Of a stretch of DNA of 20,432 nucleotides, positions 8,458-16,308 are shown piece by piece. Each line of letters begins with the position of its first letter. Within the stretch, counting starts at the first letter, position 1. The notes beneath the pieces are model-generated. The model worked only from the letters and a program-made list of their open reading frames with translations, ran no database searches and had not been told where the DNA came from. Made by a program: the position numbers and the translations under genes. Source of the stretch: Anaerolineae bacterium (lineage in GTDB: Bacteria; Chloroflexota; Anaerolineae; Anaerolineales; Villigracilaceae); the NCBI GenBank assembly GCA_017303735.1, contig JAFLCF010000068.1:1-20432 (forward strand), read 5' to 3'.

Positions 8458-8501
8458 AGTGGGTAGTGTGCGGTGGGTAGTAAAACTGTCCACTACCCAC
8501 T
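8458..8501. repeat. Inverted repeat in the trpE-trpS gap
   Basis: AGTGGGTAGTG (8458-8468) and CACTACCCACT (8491-8501) are perfect 11-bp complementary arms with a 22-nt loop. A further GGTGGGTAGT copy lies in the loop (about 8472-8481) and GTGGGAAGTG-like sequence precedes the left arm, so the element also contains direct repeats. It occupies most of the gap and borders the trpE stop codon (8510-8512). It lacks a U-run and, because five more genes follow, is unlikely to be a full terminator. Confidence 0.7.
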
Positions 8502-8509
8502 GTCCACTG

Positions 8510-9958
8510 TTAACTATTCGATTCAGCAACGTCAATCGCACGTAACATCGCGCTTGCCTTATTCACCGTCTCTTGAAATTCGCTCGTCGGATTCGAATCC
8601 GCGACCACGCCTGCGCCTGCTTGCACGCTGACGGTGTTGCCGCGCCCGACCATGGTGCGGATGGCAAGGCAGGTGTCCATGGCGCCGTCGAAGCCGAAGT
8701 AGCCGACCATGCCTGCGTATGCGCCGCGCGCGTCGGGTTCGAGGTCGGCGATAATTTCCATGGCGCGGACTTTCGGCGCTCCGCTGACTGTCCCTGCTGG
8801 GAAGGCAGCACTCACCAGATCGAACGCAGTCAGTTCAGGTTTCAACTTCCCTTCGACATGCGAGACAATGTGCATGACGTGTGAATATTTTTCAACCGTG
8901 AAGAAATCCGAAACACGCACGGTGCCATATTCGCAGACGCGCCCCAAGTCGTTGCGTCCGAGGTCAACCAACATCACATGCTCAGCGCGTTCCTTCGGGT
9001 CGGCAAGGAGTTCTTGCGCGAGAGCGTCATCAGCGGCGTTGTCCTTGCCTCGGGGTCGCGTCCCAGCGATCGGGCGGAGCGAGGCGGTTCTTCCTTCCAA
9101 ACGCACGAACATCTCAGGCGACGATCCGCACAGATAGAGCGGCTCGCCGTCCACGGTTCCGAAATCAAAAAAGAACATATACGGCGACGGGTTGAGTCGG
9201 CGCACGGCGCGATAAACATCGAACGGCTCGACGTTGGTCTCGCGCGTGAAGCGCTGCGAAAGCACCACCTGAAAAATATCGCCCGCCAAAATATTTTCCT
9301 TCGCGGCGCGCACCATGTCTTCGTACGTGCCCTGCGTGTGATTCGATTTAATTTTTGACGGCACGATCTCTTTTTTGGGCGCAGGCGGCAATGGTTGTTG
9401 AATGCGCGCTTCGATCGCGTCCAGTTTTTGATTCGCGGCTTCGGTGTTGCCGTCCAACACATTGGCGATGAGGAAAATGCTGCGACGCGCATGATCAAAG
9501 GCGACGATGGTATCTGCCAGCATGTAAATGCCATCGGGGATGCTTCGACTTCGCTCAGCACGCTTCATCTTCGCGCCGAGAGTTGGTTCAAAAAACCGAA
9601 CCGACTCGAACCCGAGAAAGCCCACCAACCCGCCCGTGAAGCGCGGCGCGTTCGGCACGCGGACGGCGGGGAAACGATCCATTTCATTTTGCAAAAAGCG
9701 GGTCGGGTCGCCTTCGATCTTTATCACACGCGAACCGTGTTCGTCTTTGATCTCGATCTCATCATCGCGCAAAATATATTCCGCGCGCGGCTGGACGCCG
9801 ATGAACGAATAGCGCGCAATGCGCTCGCCGCCTTCGACAGACTCCAGCAGAAACGACGCGCCGTCTCCGCGCAGTTTGAGATACAGGCTGACGGGGGTTT
9901 CGAGGTCAGCGGAGATTTCGCGGATGATGGTTTGGACTTGGGTTGATTCCAGAAGCAT
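8510..9958 (-). CDS. trpE: Anthranilate synthase component I
   Basis: Converts chorismate to anthranilate using ammonia from the TrpG domain of TrpGD. The 482-residue protein has the N-terminal regulatory motif LLESVEGGERIARYS, with Ser40 matching the tryptophan feedback-binding serine of E. coli TrpE. The chorismate-binding C-terminal half shows IAGTRPRG, LVDLGRNDLGRV, AGTVSGAPKVRAM and GYFGFDG. It is therefore likely inhibited by tryptophan as well as controlled by the T-box. The ATG at 9958 is preceded by AAAGGAG with a 5-nt spacer. It is the first gene of the operon, about 105 nt after the T-box terminator U-run, with a GC-rich palindrome in between. Confidence 0.97.
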   Translation of the reverse strand: MLLESTQVQTIIREISADLETPVSLYLKLRGDGASFLLESVEGGERIARYSFIGVQPRAEYILRDDEIEIKDEHGSRVIKIEGDPTRFLQNEMDRFPAVRVPNAPRFTGGLVGFLGFESVRFFEPTLGAKMKRAERSRSIPDGIYMLADTIVAFDHARRSIFLIANVLDGNTEAANQKLDAIEARIQQPLPPAPKKEIVPSKIKSNHTQGTYEDMVRAAKENILAGDIFQVVLSQRFTRETNVEPFDVYRAVRRLNPSPYMFFFDFGTVDGEPLYLCGSSPEMFVRLEGRTASLRPIAGTRPRGKDNAADDALAQELLADPKERAEHVMLVDLGRNDLGRVCEYGTVRVSDFFTVEKYSHVMHIVSHVEGKLKPELTAFDLVSAAFPAGTVSGAPKVRAMEIIADLEPDARGAYAGMVGYFGFDGAMDTCLAIRTMVGRGNTVSVQAGAGVVADSNPTSEFQETVNKASAMLRAIDVAESNS

Positions 9959-9980
9959 AAATTCTCCTTTGGTTCATTCC

Positions 9981-10052
9981 GTAGGGGCGAGGTCCCCTCG
10001 CCCTGTTATTGAGGGGTTCTCTATTTCTTGGGCGGGGAGACCCCGCCCCTAC
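9981..10052. repeat. GC-rich palindrome between T-box terminator and trpE ribosome binding site
   Basis: Arms of 23 nt (9981-10003 and 10030-10052), complementary at 20 of 23 positions and bounded by GTAGGGGC / GCCCCTAC, enclose a 26-nt loop. In the trp mRNA it would form a very stable hairpin ending about 10 nt before the trpE Shine-Dalgarno. It shares GTAG...CTAC ends with elements at 4782-4827 and 13761-13798, which suggests one class of small mobile palindromes. Confidence 0.8.
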
Positions 10053-10062
10053 ATATTCGATT

Positions 10063-10435
<373 letters not shown>

Positions 10436-10441
10436 GGCGAG

Positions 10442-10470
10442 ATTTTATGACGGAGAGGGGAAAGAGTCAA
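10442..10470 (-). promoter_or_regulatory. Promoter of the trp operon
   Basis: TTGACT (-35, 10470-10465) and TAAAAT (-10, 10447-10442) are separated by exactly 17 bp, predicting transcription start near 10435, just before T-box Stem I. The -35 lies about 22 bp past the stop of the TIR-WD40 gene on the same strand, with no terminator between, so read-through from that gene would also meet the T-box. Confidence 0.8.
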
Positions 10471-10491
10471 GGGAGGAATTGAAACTCATAA

Positions 10492-13400
10492 CTAATTATT
10501 AAAACAAATATCTTCTTCATATCTTAGTTTATCACCAATATATTTATCCCACTCATCTTTGGTTAGGCTTCTTGGCAGTCTTAAACAAACATCAGTTACT
10601 ATATTATCCTTAGGCTGCCACAACCATACCCTAACCCCATCTGTTAATCCGGTACCAGCTGCAACCCCAGCAGAAAGCACATATTTACCATCAGGGCTAA
10701 AGGTTGCAACAGTAATTGGCGCAGTATGTGTCATACGCGCTACCTCATTACCAGTAACGATATCCCAAACACGCGCAGTGTAATCATCACTTCCCGACAG
10801 TACATAATTTCCATCTAAGCTAAATGAAGTGATAGTTACTTTACTATCATGATACATTCGTAAAACTTCTTTATAAGCAGAGACATCCCAAACACGAACT
10901 GTCCCATCACCGCTTCCTGTAACAAAATACTTGTCATTGGGGCTTATATCAACTGAAGATATTTCACCACAGTCGCACAATATTTCAGATAACATTTCGC
11001 CATTTATTGTTCTTCGAATTTGAATTTTACTTTCCGAATTTCCCAGAACAATAAAGCTGCCATCTTTGCTAAATTTCATAGACAACGCATCAGTCAAAGG
11101 AATTTTTGTAATTTCCTTCCCAGTAAGCAATTCCCAAACTGTGACGCCATTATCCTTGTTTACTGATGCTACATATTTACCATCTGGACTTAAGATAATA
11201 GGTTCATTACTACCATAATAATCATCTCTTTCAGCTACGACAGTACCTGTTTTAGAATCCCACACCTTTATTGTACGATCATCACTACCCGATACTACAT
11301 GATTACCATCAGGGCTAAAGCTAACAAATGTTACATAATCCTCATGCGAAACCCTTGTTACTTCGTTCCCTGTTTGAGTTTCCCAAATACGTGCTGTACC
11401 ATCATCTCCCCCTGCCACAAAGTATTTACCATCTGGACTGAAAGAAACAGTTGTCACGCCATCCTGCTCACCCGTCTCTGTAACACGTTTCCCGGTGAAT
11501 ACATCCCAAACTTTCGTCCCATAATAATAGCCACCAGTTACAGCAGTAGTTCCATCAGAAGTAACGTCAATAGAATTTATATCGTAAAGATTGACGCTTC
11601 GCGAAACCTCATTCCCATTACCAAAGCCCCATAACTGAATGGAACAAACTTTATTATCATCGCAATCCCATTTTGCGATCAAGTTTTTGTTTCGATAAAA
11701 ATTCCTCAAGTTTGTAGTAATGGCAGAATGTCCATTATTAAAGCCTATACGTACAACTTCCTCACCCGTACCGGATTCGAGCACAACAAAATGATCAAAA
11801 CCATCTATTGTTAAGTATTGACTATCGCCGCTAAATTCAATTACCCCATCCACTGAGGAACGCGATAATTCTTTTCCAGAAGTATAAATGCGTGTTGTCT
11901 GGTCATCACTATTACTAGTCGCAATCTTAAGTCCATCTGGACTACCAGCTACTTTAACCGGACTATAAATGTTAGGCAAAAAAATTTGTGATGGTCCCAT
12001 CCAAGGATCACTCCATATAGATACAAAGCCATTAATACCATCACTACTTCCTGTGATTAAGGTATCATAGTTTGAGGTAAATGACATTGATTCTACATAT
12101 CTAGGATGCCTCAATCTAGCTATTTCTCTTCCGGATTCAATCTCGAACAACAGCACATCCGATTCTTTACATATATTAGAGTTAATCTCATAAAGTTCAC
12201 ACTCAGAGGTTGACAGGGCAATTAACTTACCGTCAGAACTTATTTCAAAAGATTGCAAAGCAGCGTTATAAGATATGCTGGATATTTCATCCCCCGTTCC
12301 AACATCCCAAACATGAATTTCAACAACATTATCTCCATTTTCAACTGAAACAATATATTTACCATATTGTGCAAATTGAAGCCCTACAATATTAGAATTC
12401 TGTTCGATAACAAAATTTAGATTCCCATTAAGTGCATCCCAAACATAAACATTTCCTTCATAATCGCCAGCTACAATATACTGTCCATTAAAATCTAATG
12501 TTTTAATTTCGCTAGTCGCATTGGCAGAAAACACCTCTTTTCCGCTCGAAGTTTCCCAAACATGGATATATCCCAATCTTGTCCCCCCTACTAAATATTT
12601 GGTTTCTTCATCAGGACTAAATGATAACGCCGTTACCCAATCGTCTTTTTCAGCAATGCTAATTGTTGAGACAGGTTGCGGAAGCGTAATAGATTGGAGA
12701 GTCTTTAACGCCTCAATATTTGGATATAGCTTCATAGACTCGACTGCTAAAAGTCCACTCAATACTTGATCACCTACCTCCAAACTAAATATATCTTTTG
12801 CGTCTGTTGCTAGCTTTCGAGCCAAGGAGATTGTTTCTTGTTCAGTCGCATCTGCCTGTGCCGTTGCTTCTCTTGCTTGTGCCGTTGCTTGACTTGATTT
12901 AATTATTACAGCATTAGTCTCTTGAGCTTGTACTGTTGCCGCAGTATTACTTACCTCTTGGCTTTTTGAGAATGCATAGTTTATAACAAACACCAAAACA
13001 ACAAGTACAGCTACTGAGATTACTAAGATTGATCTTCGAAAACGGGTTTCTTGTTTGCGACTTTCAAGCAAAAATTCTCGTTGCAAGTTAACTGGTTTAG
13101 GGTCAGATTTCCTTTCTTCCCACTGGACAAGTTGCCTTTCTGCATCTTCCAAAGCCTTTCCTCGAAGTAAACGGCTGGTATCTTTGGACTTTTCTTCCCA
13201 TAAATTTGCCTTTTCTAATATGTCCGTGTGAAAACCCAACCATTCATGATCTGTATCAATATCATAAAGGAATTTCTTAAACCCTTTTTCAGTTCTAACT
13301 ATATCCCATTCCAAAATATGAATTTTGGTAACATCATCAGGCAAGTCTTCTATCGAAGTTCCAGGCAAAAGGATCAGGAAAAACCTTTTATTAAATTTTC

Positions 13401-13635
13401 TCGCTATTTCATATTCTTTTCTACAATTGGGCGACGTAATAGATTCCCGGCTTAGCAAATAAACAAATGCATCCGCACTGAGAATGGCATGCTTAATTTT
13501 TTCCTTCCAATCGCTTGAGGGCTGGATATCTTCGAGGTCAATCCAGGCTTTCTTTTCCGCCTGTTTCAACATATCTCTCAAAGACTCTCTCTCAGATTCA
13601 TTCTCTCTGGCATAACTAATAAAAATATGGCTCAT
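10492..13635 (-). CDS. TIR domain / transmembrane / WD40-repeat protein
   Basis: A large (1047-residue) protein of unknown role. Residues 1-125 form a TIR domain (HIFISYARENE start); the SPNCRKE motif supplies Glu74, the position of the catalytic glutamate of NAD-cleaving TIR domains. One membrane segment lies at about 202-222, followed by a coiled-coil-like TAQAREATAQADATEQE linker (about 230-270) and a helical LLAVESMKLYPNIEAL segment. About 16 WD40-like units (about 330-1015; clear SFSPDGKY...GSDD...VWD examples) follow, then a short LTKDEWDKYIGD tail. TIR would be on one side of the membrane with the propellers on the other or tethered near it; orientation is not certain. I start at ATG 13635 (GAGGA upstream), because an upstream in-frame TTG (13686) overlaps the promoter -10. 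The gene is visibly AT-richer than the flanking trp genes, which may reflect transfer. An NADase/defence or signalling role is inference. Confidence 0.85.
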   Translation of the reverse strand: MSHIFISYARENESERESLRDMLKQAEKKAWIDLEDIQPSSDWKEKIKHAILSADAFVYLLSRESITSPNCRKEYEIARKFNKRFFLILLPGTSIEDLPDDVTKIHILEWDIVRTEKGFKKFLYDIDTDHEWLGFHTDILEKANLWEEKSKDTSRLLRGKALEDAERQLVQWEERKSDPKPVNLQREFLLESRKQETRFRRSILVISVAVLVVLVFVINYAFSKSQEVSNTAATVQAQETNAVIIKSSQATAQAREATAQADATEQETISLARKLATDAKDIFSLEVGDQVLSGLLAVESMKLYPNIEALKTLQSITLPQPVSTISIAEKDDWVTALSFSPDEETKYLVGGTRLGYIHVWETSSGKEVFSANATSEIKTLDFNGQYIVAGDYEGNVYVWDALNGNLNFVIEQNSNIVGLQFAQYGKYIVSVENGDNVVEIHVWDVGTGDEISSISYNAALQSFEISSDGKLIALSTSECELYEINSNICKESDVLLFEIESGREIARLRHPRYVESMSFTSNYDTLITGSSDGINGFVSIWSDPWMGPSQIFLPNIYSPVKVAGSPDGLKIATSNSDDQTTRIYTSGKELSRSSVDGVIEFSGDSQYLTIDGFDHFVVLESGTGEEVVRIGFNNGHSAITTNLRNFYRNKNLIAKWDCDDNKVCSIQLWGFGNGNEVSRSVNLYDINSIDVTSDGTTAVTGGYYYGTKVWDVFTGKRVTETGEQDGVTTVSFSPDGKYFVAGGDDGTARIWETQTGNEVTRVSHEDYVTFVSFSPDGNHVVSGSDDRTIKVWDSKTGTVVAERDDYYGSNEPIILSPDGKYVASVNKDNGVTVWELLTGKEITKIPLTDALSMKFSKDGSFIVLGNSESKIQIRRTINGEMLSEILCDCGEISSVDISPNDKYFVTGSGDGTVRVWDVSAYKEVLRMYHDSKVTITSFSLDGNYVLSGSDDYTARVWDIVTGNEVARMTHTAPITVATFSPDGKYVLSAGVAAGTGLTDGVRVWLWQPKDNIVTDVCLRLPRSLTKDEWDKYIGDKLRYEEDICFNN

Positions 13636-13685
13636 ATTTCCTCGCCTTGAACAGCTTTCTGTTGAATAAATGAGATTATTCACCA

Positions 13686-13715
13686 ATTTTATCTTATTTC
13701 GTACTATCTAATCAA
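13686..13715 (-). promoter_or_regulatory. Promoter of the TIR-WD40 gene
   Basis: TTGATT (13715-13710) and TAAAAT (13691-13686) are spaced by 18 bp on the minus strand. The predicted start is near 13679, giving a leader of about 45 nt before the ATG at 13635. The position argues against the longer frame beginning at 13686. Confidence 0.6.
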
Positions 13716-13760
13716 GGCACAGACTCCCTATTTATATTGATAGTTCTTCTCTCCCTCAAT

Positions 13761-13798
13761 TCGTAGAAATCCGCTTCGGGCGAGATCGCTCCCTACGA
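13761..13798. repeat. Small GTAG...CTAC-ended element at the stop of the SNase-like gene
   Basis: Perfect terminal TCGTAG (13761-13766) and CTACGA (13793-13798) bound a 38-bp element with only partial internal complementarity. The stop codon of the SNase-like gene (TAG, complement of 13793-13795) is supplied by the right end. The same geometry is seen at the trpC stop. Confidence 0.5.
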
Positions 13799-14899
13799 CA
13801 AAAAGACAATATCCATCGGCTGGCGCAGGAGTTGCAAAGTATTATCTTTGACTTGAATAATTTCACTGAGTTTCACAAAATCCTGATCGCTGACAATAAA
13901 AACCGTGGGGTCGCCGTCTTCAAAGAGACCATCGAGGGTCAGGCTTTTATCGTTTTCATCGAACTCATAGGGAGTTTTGTCACGCAGAGCAGTCCAGTAG
14001 CGCTTCATTTGCTGGGCGTACCAGGCTTTGATAATTTTACGGAAAAGGTAGGGGTGAATCTCCATCTCGTCCGTGATGTTCTTGATGTCGGCGATCTTTA
14101 TCCCCTCAATGGGACTTCGATCATATATCCACAGGTTTGGAATTTTGCGGGTTCGTTCCGCTGTGCTATTTTCAAGGGCTTGCCGTTTGGTGGCTGCGTC
14201 CGCTTGGGCAAGGCGCACGGCGTGGATCAACTTATCGCGCATGCGACCTGCTAATGTCATAAAAAAGTAGGGATAGACCAGTCCGTACCGTAGGAGTAAA
14301 TAGTTGACGCTTTTCTCCAATCGGTTGGAAAGCGCTTCTTTCGTCAACTCGGAGCCGTCCGCGTCATCAGTATCGCCAGGAAAGACCCATGCGAGCGGGC
14401 GTCCATTTTTTTCGATATTGCTAGTCACGATGTAGGCGGGAATCCGCTCGGTCTGTTTTTCTTCCAACCAAGCTTGCTGTCCGTTTTGCTCCACAAGGGC
14501 TTTGGAAACCCAGGTGGTCTTGCCGAACTTGCGCCACTCCACTTTTTTGACGCCCACCAGCCACATAAATGCCTCAGCGGCGACGCGTCCAATTTCATCG
14601 GGCTGCTTGTAGTGTCCCTTATCGGGTCGCTTTTCCTTGTCCTTTTCTTTTTCCTTCGACTTCAAGTCAGGCGGAGTAGGCAACGGCATGGGCGTGAAGT
14701 GAGTCTCCAACGCGTCAATACCTTCCAAACGTAATTGAACCGCGCCGTTCTCTTTGGTCAACTTTTCTAAAAAGAGTTCGTTATCTTCTTTATCCAACCC
14801 ATCCCACAAGACAGGGTTCGCCGCCTTGAACATCATCGAATCTCCATCGGGAGAATATCCCACCACATGCAGCGAACCTTTGATCAATAAATATTTCAT
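13793..14899 (-). CDS. Staphylococcal-nuclease-like (thermonuclease family) protein, extended
   Basis: A 368-residue protein that I relate to the SNase fold by catalytic motifs. PDGDSM (15-22) gives the calcium-binding aspartates Asp18/Asp20. LRLEGIDALETH (56-67) aligns with the SNase RLLLVDTPE block, giving Arg57, Asp62 and Glu65. NGRPLAWVF (165-173) gives Arg167, the second arginine. All key catalytic positions appear kept. A lysine-rich insert (about 80-95) interrupts the core after LETH, and a C-terminal region of about 190 residues is of unknown function. No signal peptide is seen, so it is probably intracellular, unlike secreted nucleases. The ATG at 14899 has GAGGA at good spacing. It lies upstream of the TIR-WD40 gene on the same strand, but that gene has its own promoter, so an operon is not certain. 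Confidence 0.65.
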   Translation of the reverse strand: MKYLLIKGSLHVVGYSPDGDSMMFKAANPVLWDGLDKEDNELFLEKLTKENGAVQLRLEGIDALETHFTPMPLPTPPDLKSKEKEKDKEKRPDKGHYKQPDEIGRVAAEAFMWLVGVKKVEWRKFGKTTWVSKALVEQNGQQAWLEEKQTERIPAYIVTSNIEKNGRPLAWVFPGDTDDADGSELTKEALSNRLEKSVNYLLLRYGLVYPYFFMTLAGRMRDKLIHAVRLAQADAATKRQALENSTAERTRKIPNLWIYDRSPIEGIKIADIKNITDEMEIHPYLFRKIIKAWYAQQMKRYWTALRDKTPYEFDENDKSLTLDGLFEDGDPTVFIVSDQDFVKLSEIIQVKDNTLQLLRQPMDIVFLS

Positions 14900-15067
14900 T
14901 GGGTTTCCTCGGTGTAAACAGATTGATTGCCTAGTTTACCAAACTCCTCAGGTAATTAACTACTTTCACCTAACATCAAACACAACCTGAGAAGATCAGT
15001 CAGGGCGGCGGTTTCAGCTTCTCGAATTCACAGTCCGCATTCAACAGAATGTGGGAAAGGTATTGCC

Positions 15068-15730
15068 ATGTCTCGTAAAAAATCGAATATGGTTGTCGCC
15101 GAAATCTGGCGCTATCCCGTCAAATCGCTGGCGGGCGAAACGTTGAAATCTGTGGCATTGAGCACAGATGGCGTTACGGGTGACCGCAGAGTGCTGGTCT
15201 ATAACGAGCAATCGCGTCAACTTGTCACTTCGCGCACGCATCCTAAACTGCTCGGGTTGAAAGCCACTTTGAACTCACACGGTGAAGTCTTCATCAACGA
15301 TCAGCCGTGGGATGCGCCTGAGTCTGCGCAGGCGATCATCAACGCCGCAGGTCCACACGCCCGCCTGCTCGAGTGGGGCGGCATGGAGCGCTTCGATGTC
15401 CTCCCGTTATTGGTCGCCACGGACGGCGCCATCAAAGAGTTTGGCTACGATCATCGCCGCCTGCGTCCCAACCTGGTCATCGGCGGCGTGGAAGGGCTGG
15501 CCGAGCGTGAATGGCCTGGTCAACGCATGAAGATCGGCAAAGCTGTGATTGAGTTTGCCCAATTACGCGGACGATGTGTGATGACCACCTACGACCCCGA
15601 CACCCAAAAGAAAGACCCCGCAGTACTCCGTCATATTGTAAAAAAATTCGACGGTACACTCGCCCTCGATACCGACGTCATTCAGGGCGGTCACATCGAA
15701 GTTGGAGATTATGTAGAGTTGATCGACTGA
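15068..15730 (+). CDS. MOSC domain protein
   Basis: A 220-residue protein with an N-terminal MOSC beta-barrel region (IWRYPVKSLAGE, 13-24; GDRRVLVY, 38-45) and a MOSC domain with RLRPNLVI (131-138) and the conserved cysteine in GRCVMTTYDPDTQ (Cys170). Family members bind molybdenum cofactor or sulfur carried as a persulfide on this cysteine; related proteins reduce N-hydroxylated compounds (mARC/YcbX type) or take part in cofactor sulfuration. The substrate here cannot be told. No transmembrane anchor is seen. The ATG at 15068 follows GAAAGG. It is a single gene, divergent from the SNase-like gene and 100 bp before marR. Confidence 0.88.
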   Translation: MSRKKSNMVVAEIWRYPVKSLAGETLKSVALSTDGVTGDRRVLVYNEQSRQLVTSRTHPKLLGLKATLNSHGEVFINDQPWDAPESAQAIINAAGPHARLLEWGGMERFDVLPLLVATDGAIKEFGYDHRRLRPNLVIGGVEGLAEREWPGQRMKIGKAVIEFAQLRGRCVMTTYDPDTQKKDPAVLRHIVKKFDGTLALDTDVIQGGHIEVGDYVELID

Positions 15731-15794
15731 TCAAAGTGCAGGGGCGTTTGGGGTAGATACAACAGAAGCAGTAAATTGTTTGGGCAGGCGCCCA

Positions 15795-15823
15795 TTGACA
15801 AACGTCCTAAATGAGTGTATATA
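15795..15823 (+). promoter_or_regulatory. Promoter of the marR-dehalogenase operon
   Basis: A consensus -35 TTGACA (15795-15800), exactly 17 bp, then TATATA (15818-15823) as -10. The predicted start is about 15829-15832, i.e. at or within 3 nt of the ATG at 15832, so the transcript should be leaderless. The earlier in-frame ATG at 15811 lies between -35 and -10 and cannot be on this transcript. Confidence 0.75.
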
Positions 15824-15826
15824 CAC
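15815..15826 (+). promoter_or_regulatory. Candidate MarR operator overlapping the -10 box
   Basis: GTGTATATACAC is a perfect 12-bp palindrome that fully contains the -10 hexamer. A dimeric winged-helix repressor bound here would block RNA polymerase, so it is a natural site for autoregulation by the MarR protein encoded immediately downstream. Binding itself is inferred. Confidence 0.6.
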
Positions 15827-15831
15827 CTATT

Positions 15832-16308
15832 ATGTTCAAAGACCTTCCCAAAGAAGCCCTGTACGAATTCTCACGCCAGGCCGTACCTTGTGTGGGATTC
15901 AACACCCGCCGTGCCACACGGCTGATCACCCAGTATTACGACAAAGCACTTGCCCCGGCGGGAATCCGCTCGACGCAGTATTCGCTGTTAAGTCTGCTGG
16001 AGATGATGGGCGAAGCGCCGATGCAGGAAGTTGCCTATGTGCTGGCAATGGATAGGACGACTCTGACTCGGAACTTGAATCCGCTTCTAAGGGCGGGGCT
16101 GGTCAAGGTCAAAGTAGGAAGCGACCGCCGTTCACGTCCGCTGACGTTGACGCCCAAGGGCAAGTCCACGCTGGAGAAGGCGCTGCCCTACTGGCAGAAG
16201 GCGCAATCCCGCATTTTGGATGAGATCGGCGCAAAACAATGGGACATGATGATGCGAGGGTTACATCAAATTTCGATGATCGTAGAAGATACTGAGGAGA
16301 GCAAATGA
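15832..16308 (+). CDS. MarR-family transcriptional regulator
   Basis: A 158-residue (from ATG 15832) dimeric winged-helix repressor candidate. The DNA-binding core runs from STQYSLLSLLEMMGEAPMQEVAYVLAMDRTTLTRNLNPLLRAGLV (helix-turn-helix, recognition helix around MDRTTLTRNL) to the wing with SDRRSRPLTLTPKG, which carries the conserved DRR motif. Flanking helices would form the dimer and ligand interface. The frame extends to an ATG at 15811, but that codon lies inside the promoter, so the start is set at 15832, likely leaderless. Its last codons overlap the start of the dehalogenase gene (ATGA, 16305-16308), so it probably controls that operon and senses its substrate or a related aromatic or halogenated compound (inference). 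Confidence 0.88.
   Translation: MFKDLPKEALYEFSRQAVPCVGFNTRRATRLITQYYDKALAPAGIRSTQYSLLSLLEMMGEAPMQEVAYVLAMDRTTLTRNLNPLLRAGLVKVKVGSDRRSRPLTLTPKGKSTLEKALPYWQKAQSRILDEIGAKQWDMMMRGLHQISMIVEDTEESK

Noticed and set aside
13636..13686. Longer TIR-WD40 start (TTG at 13686)
   Set aside because: It would lie on the -10 box of the likely promoter; ATG 13635 begins the TIR motif and has a GAGGA site.
15811..15831. Longer MarR start (ATG at 15811)
   Set aside because: The codon lies between the -35 and -10 boxes of a consensus promoter, so it would not be transcribed from it.
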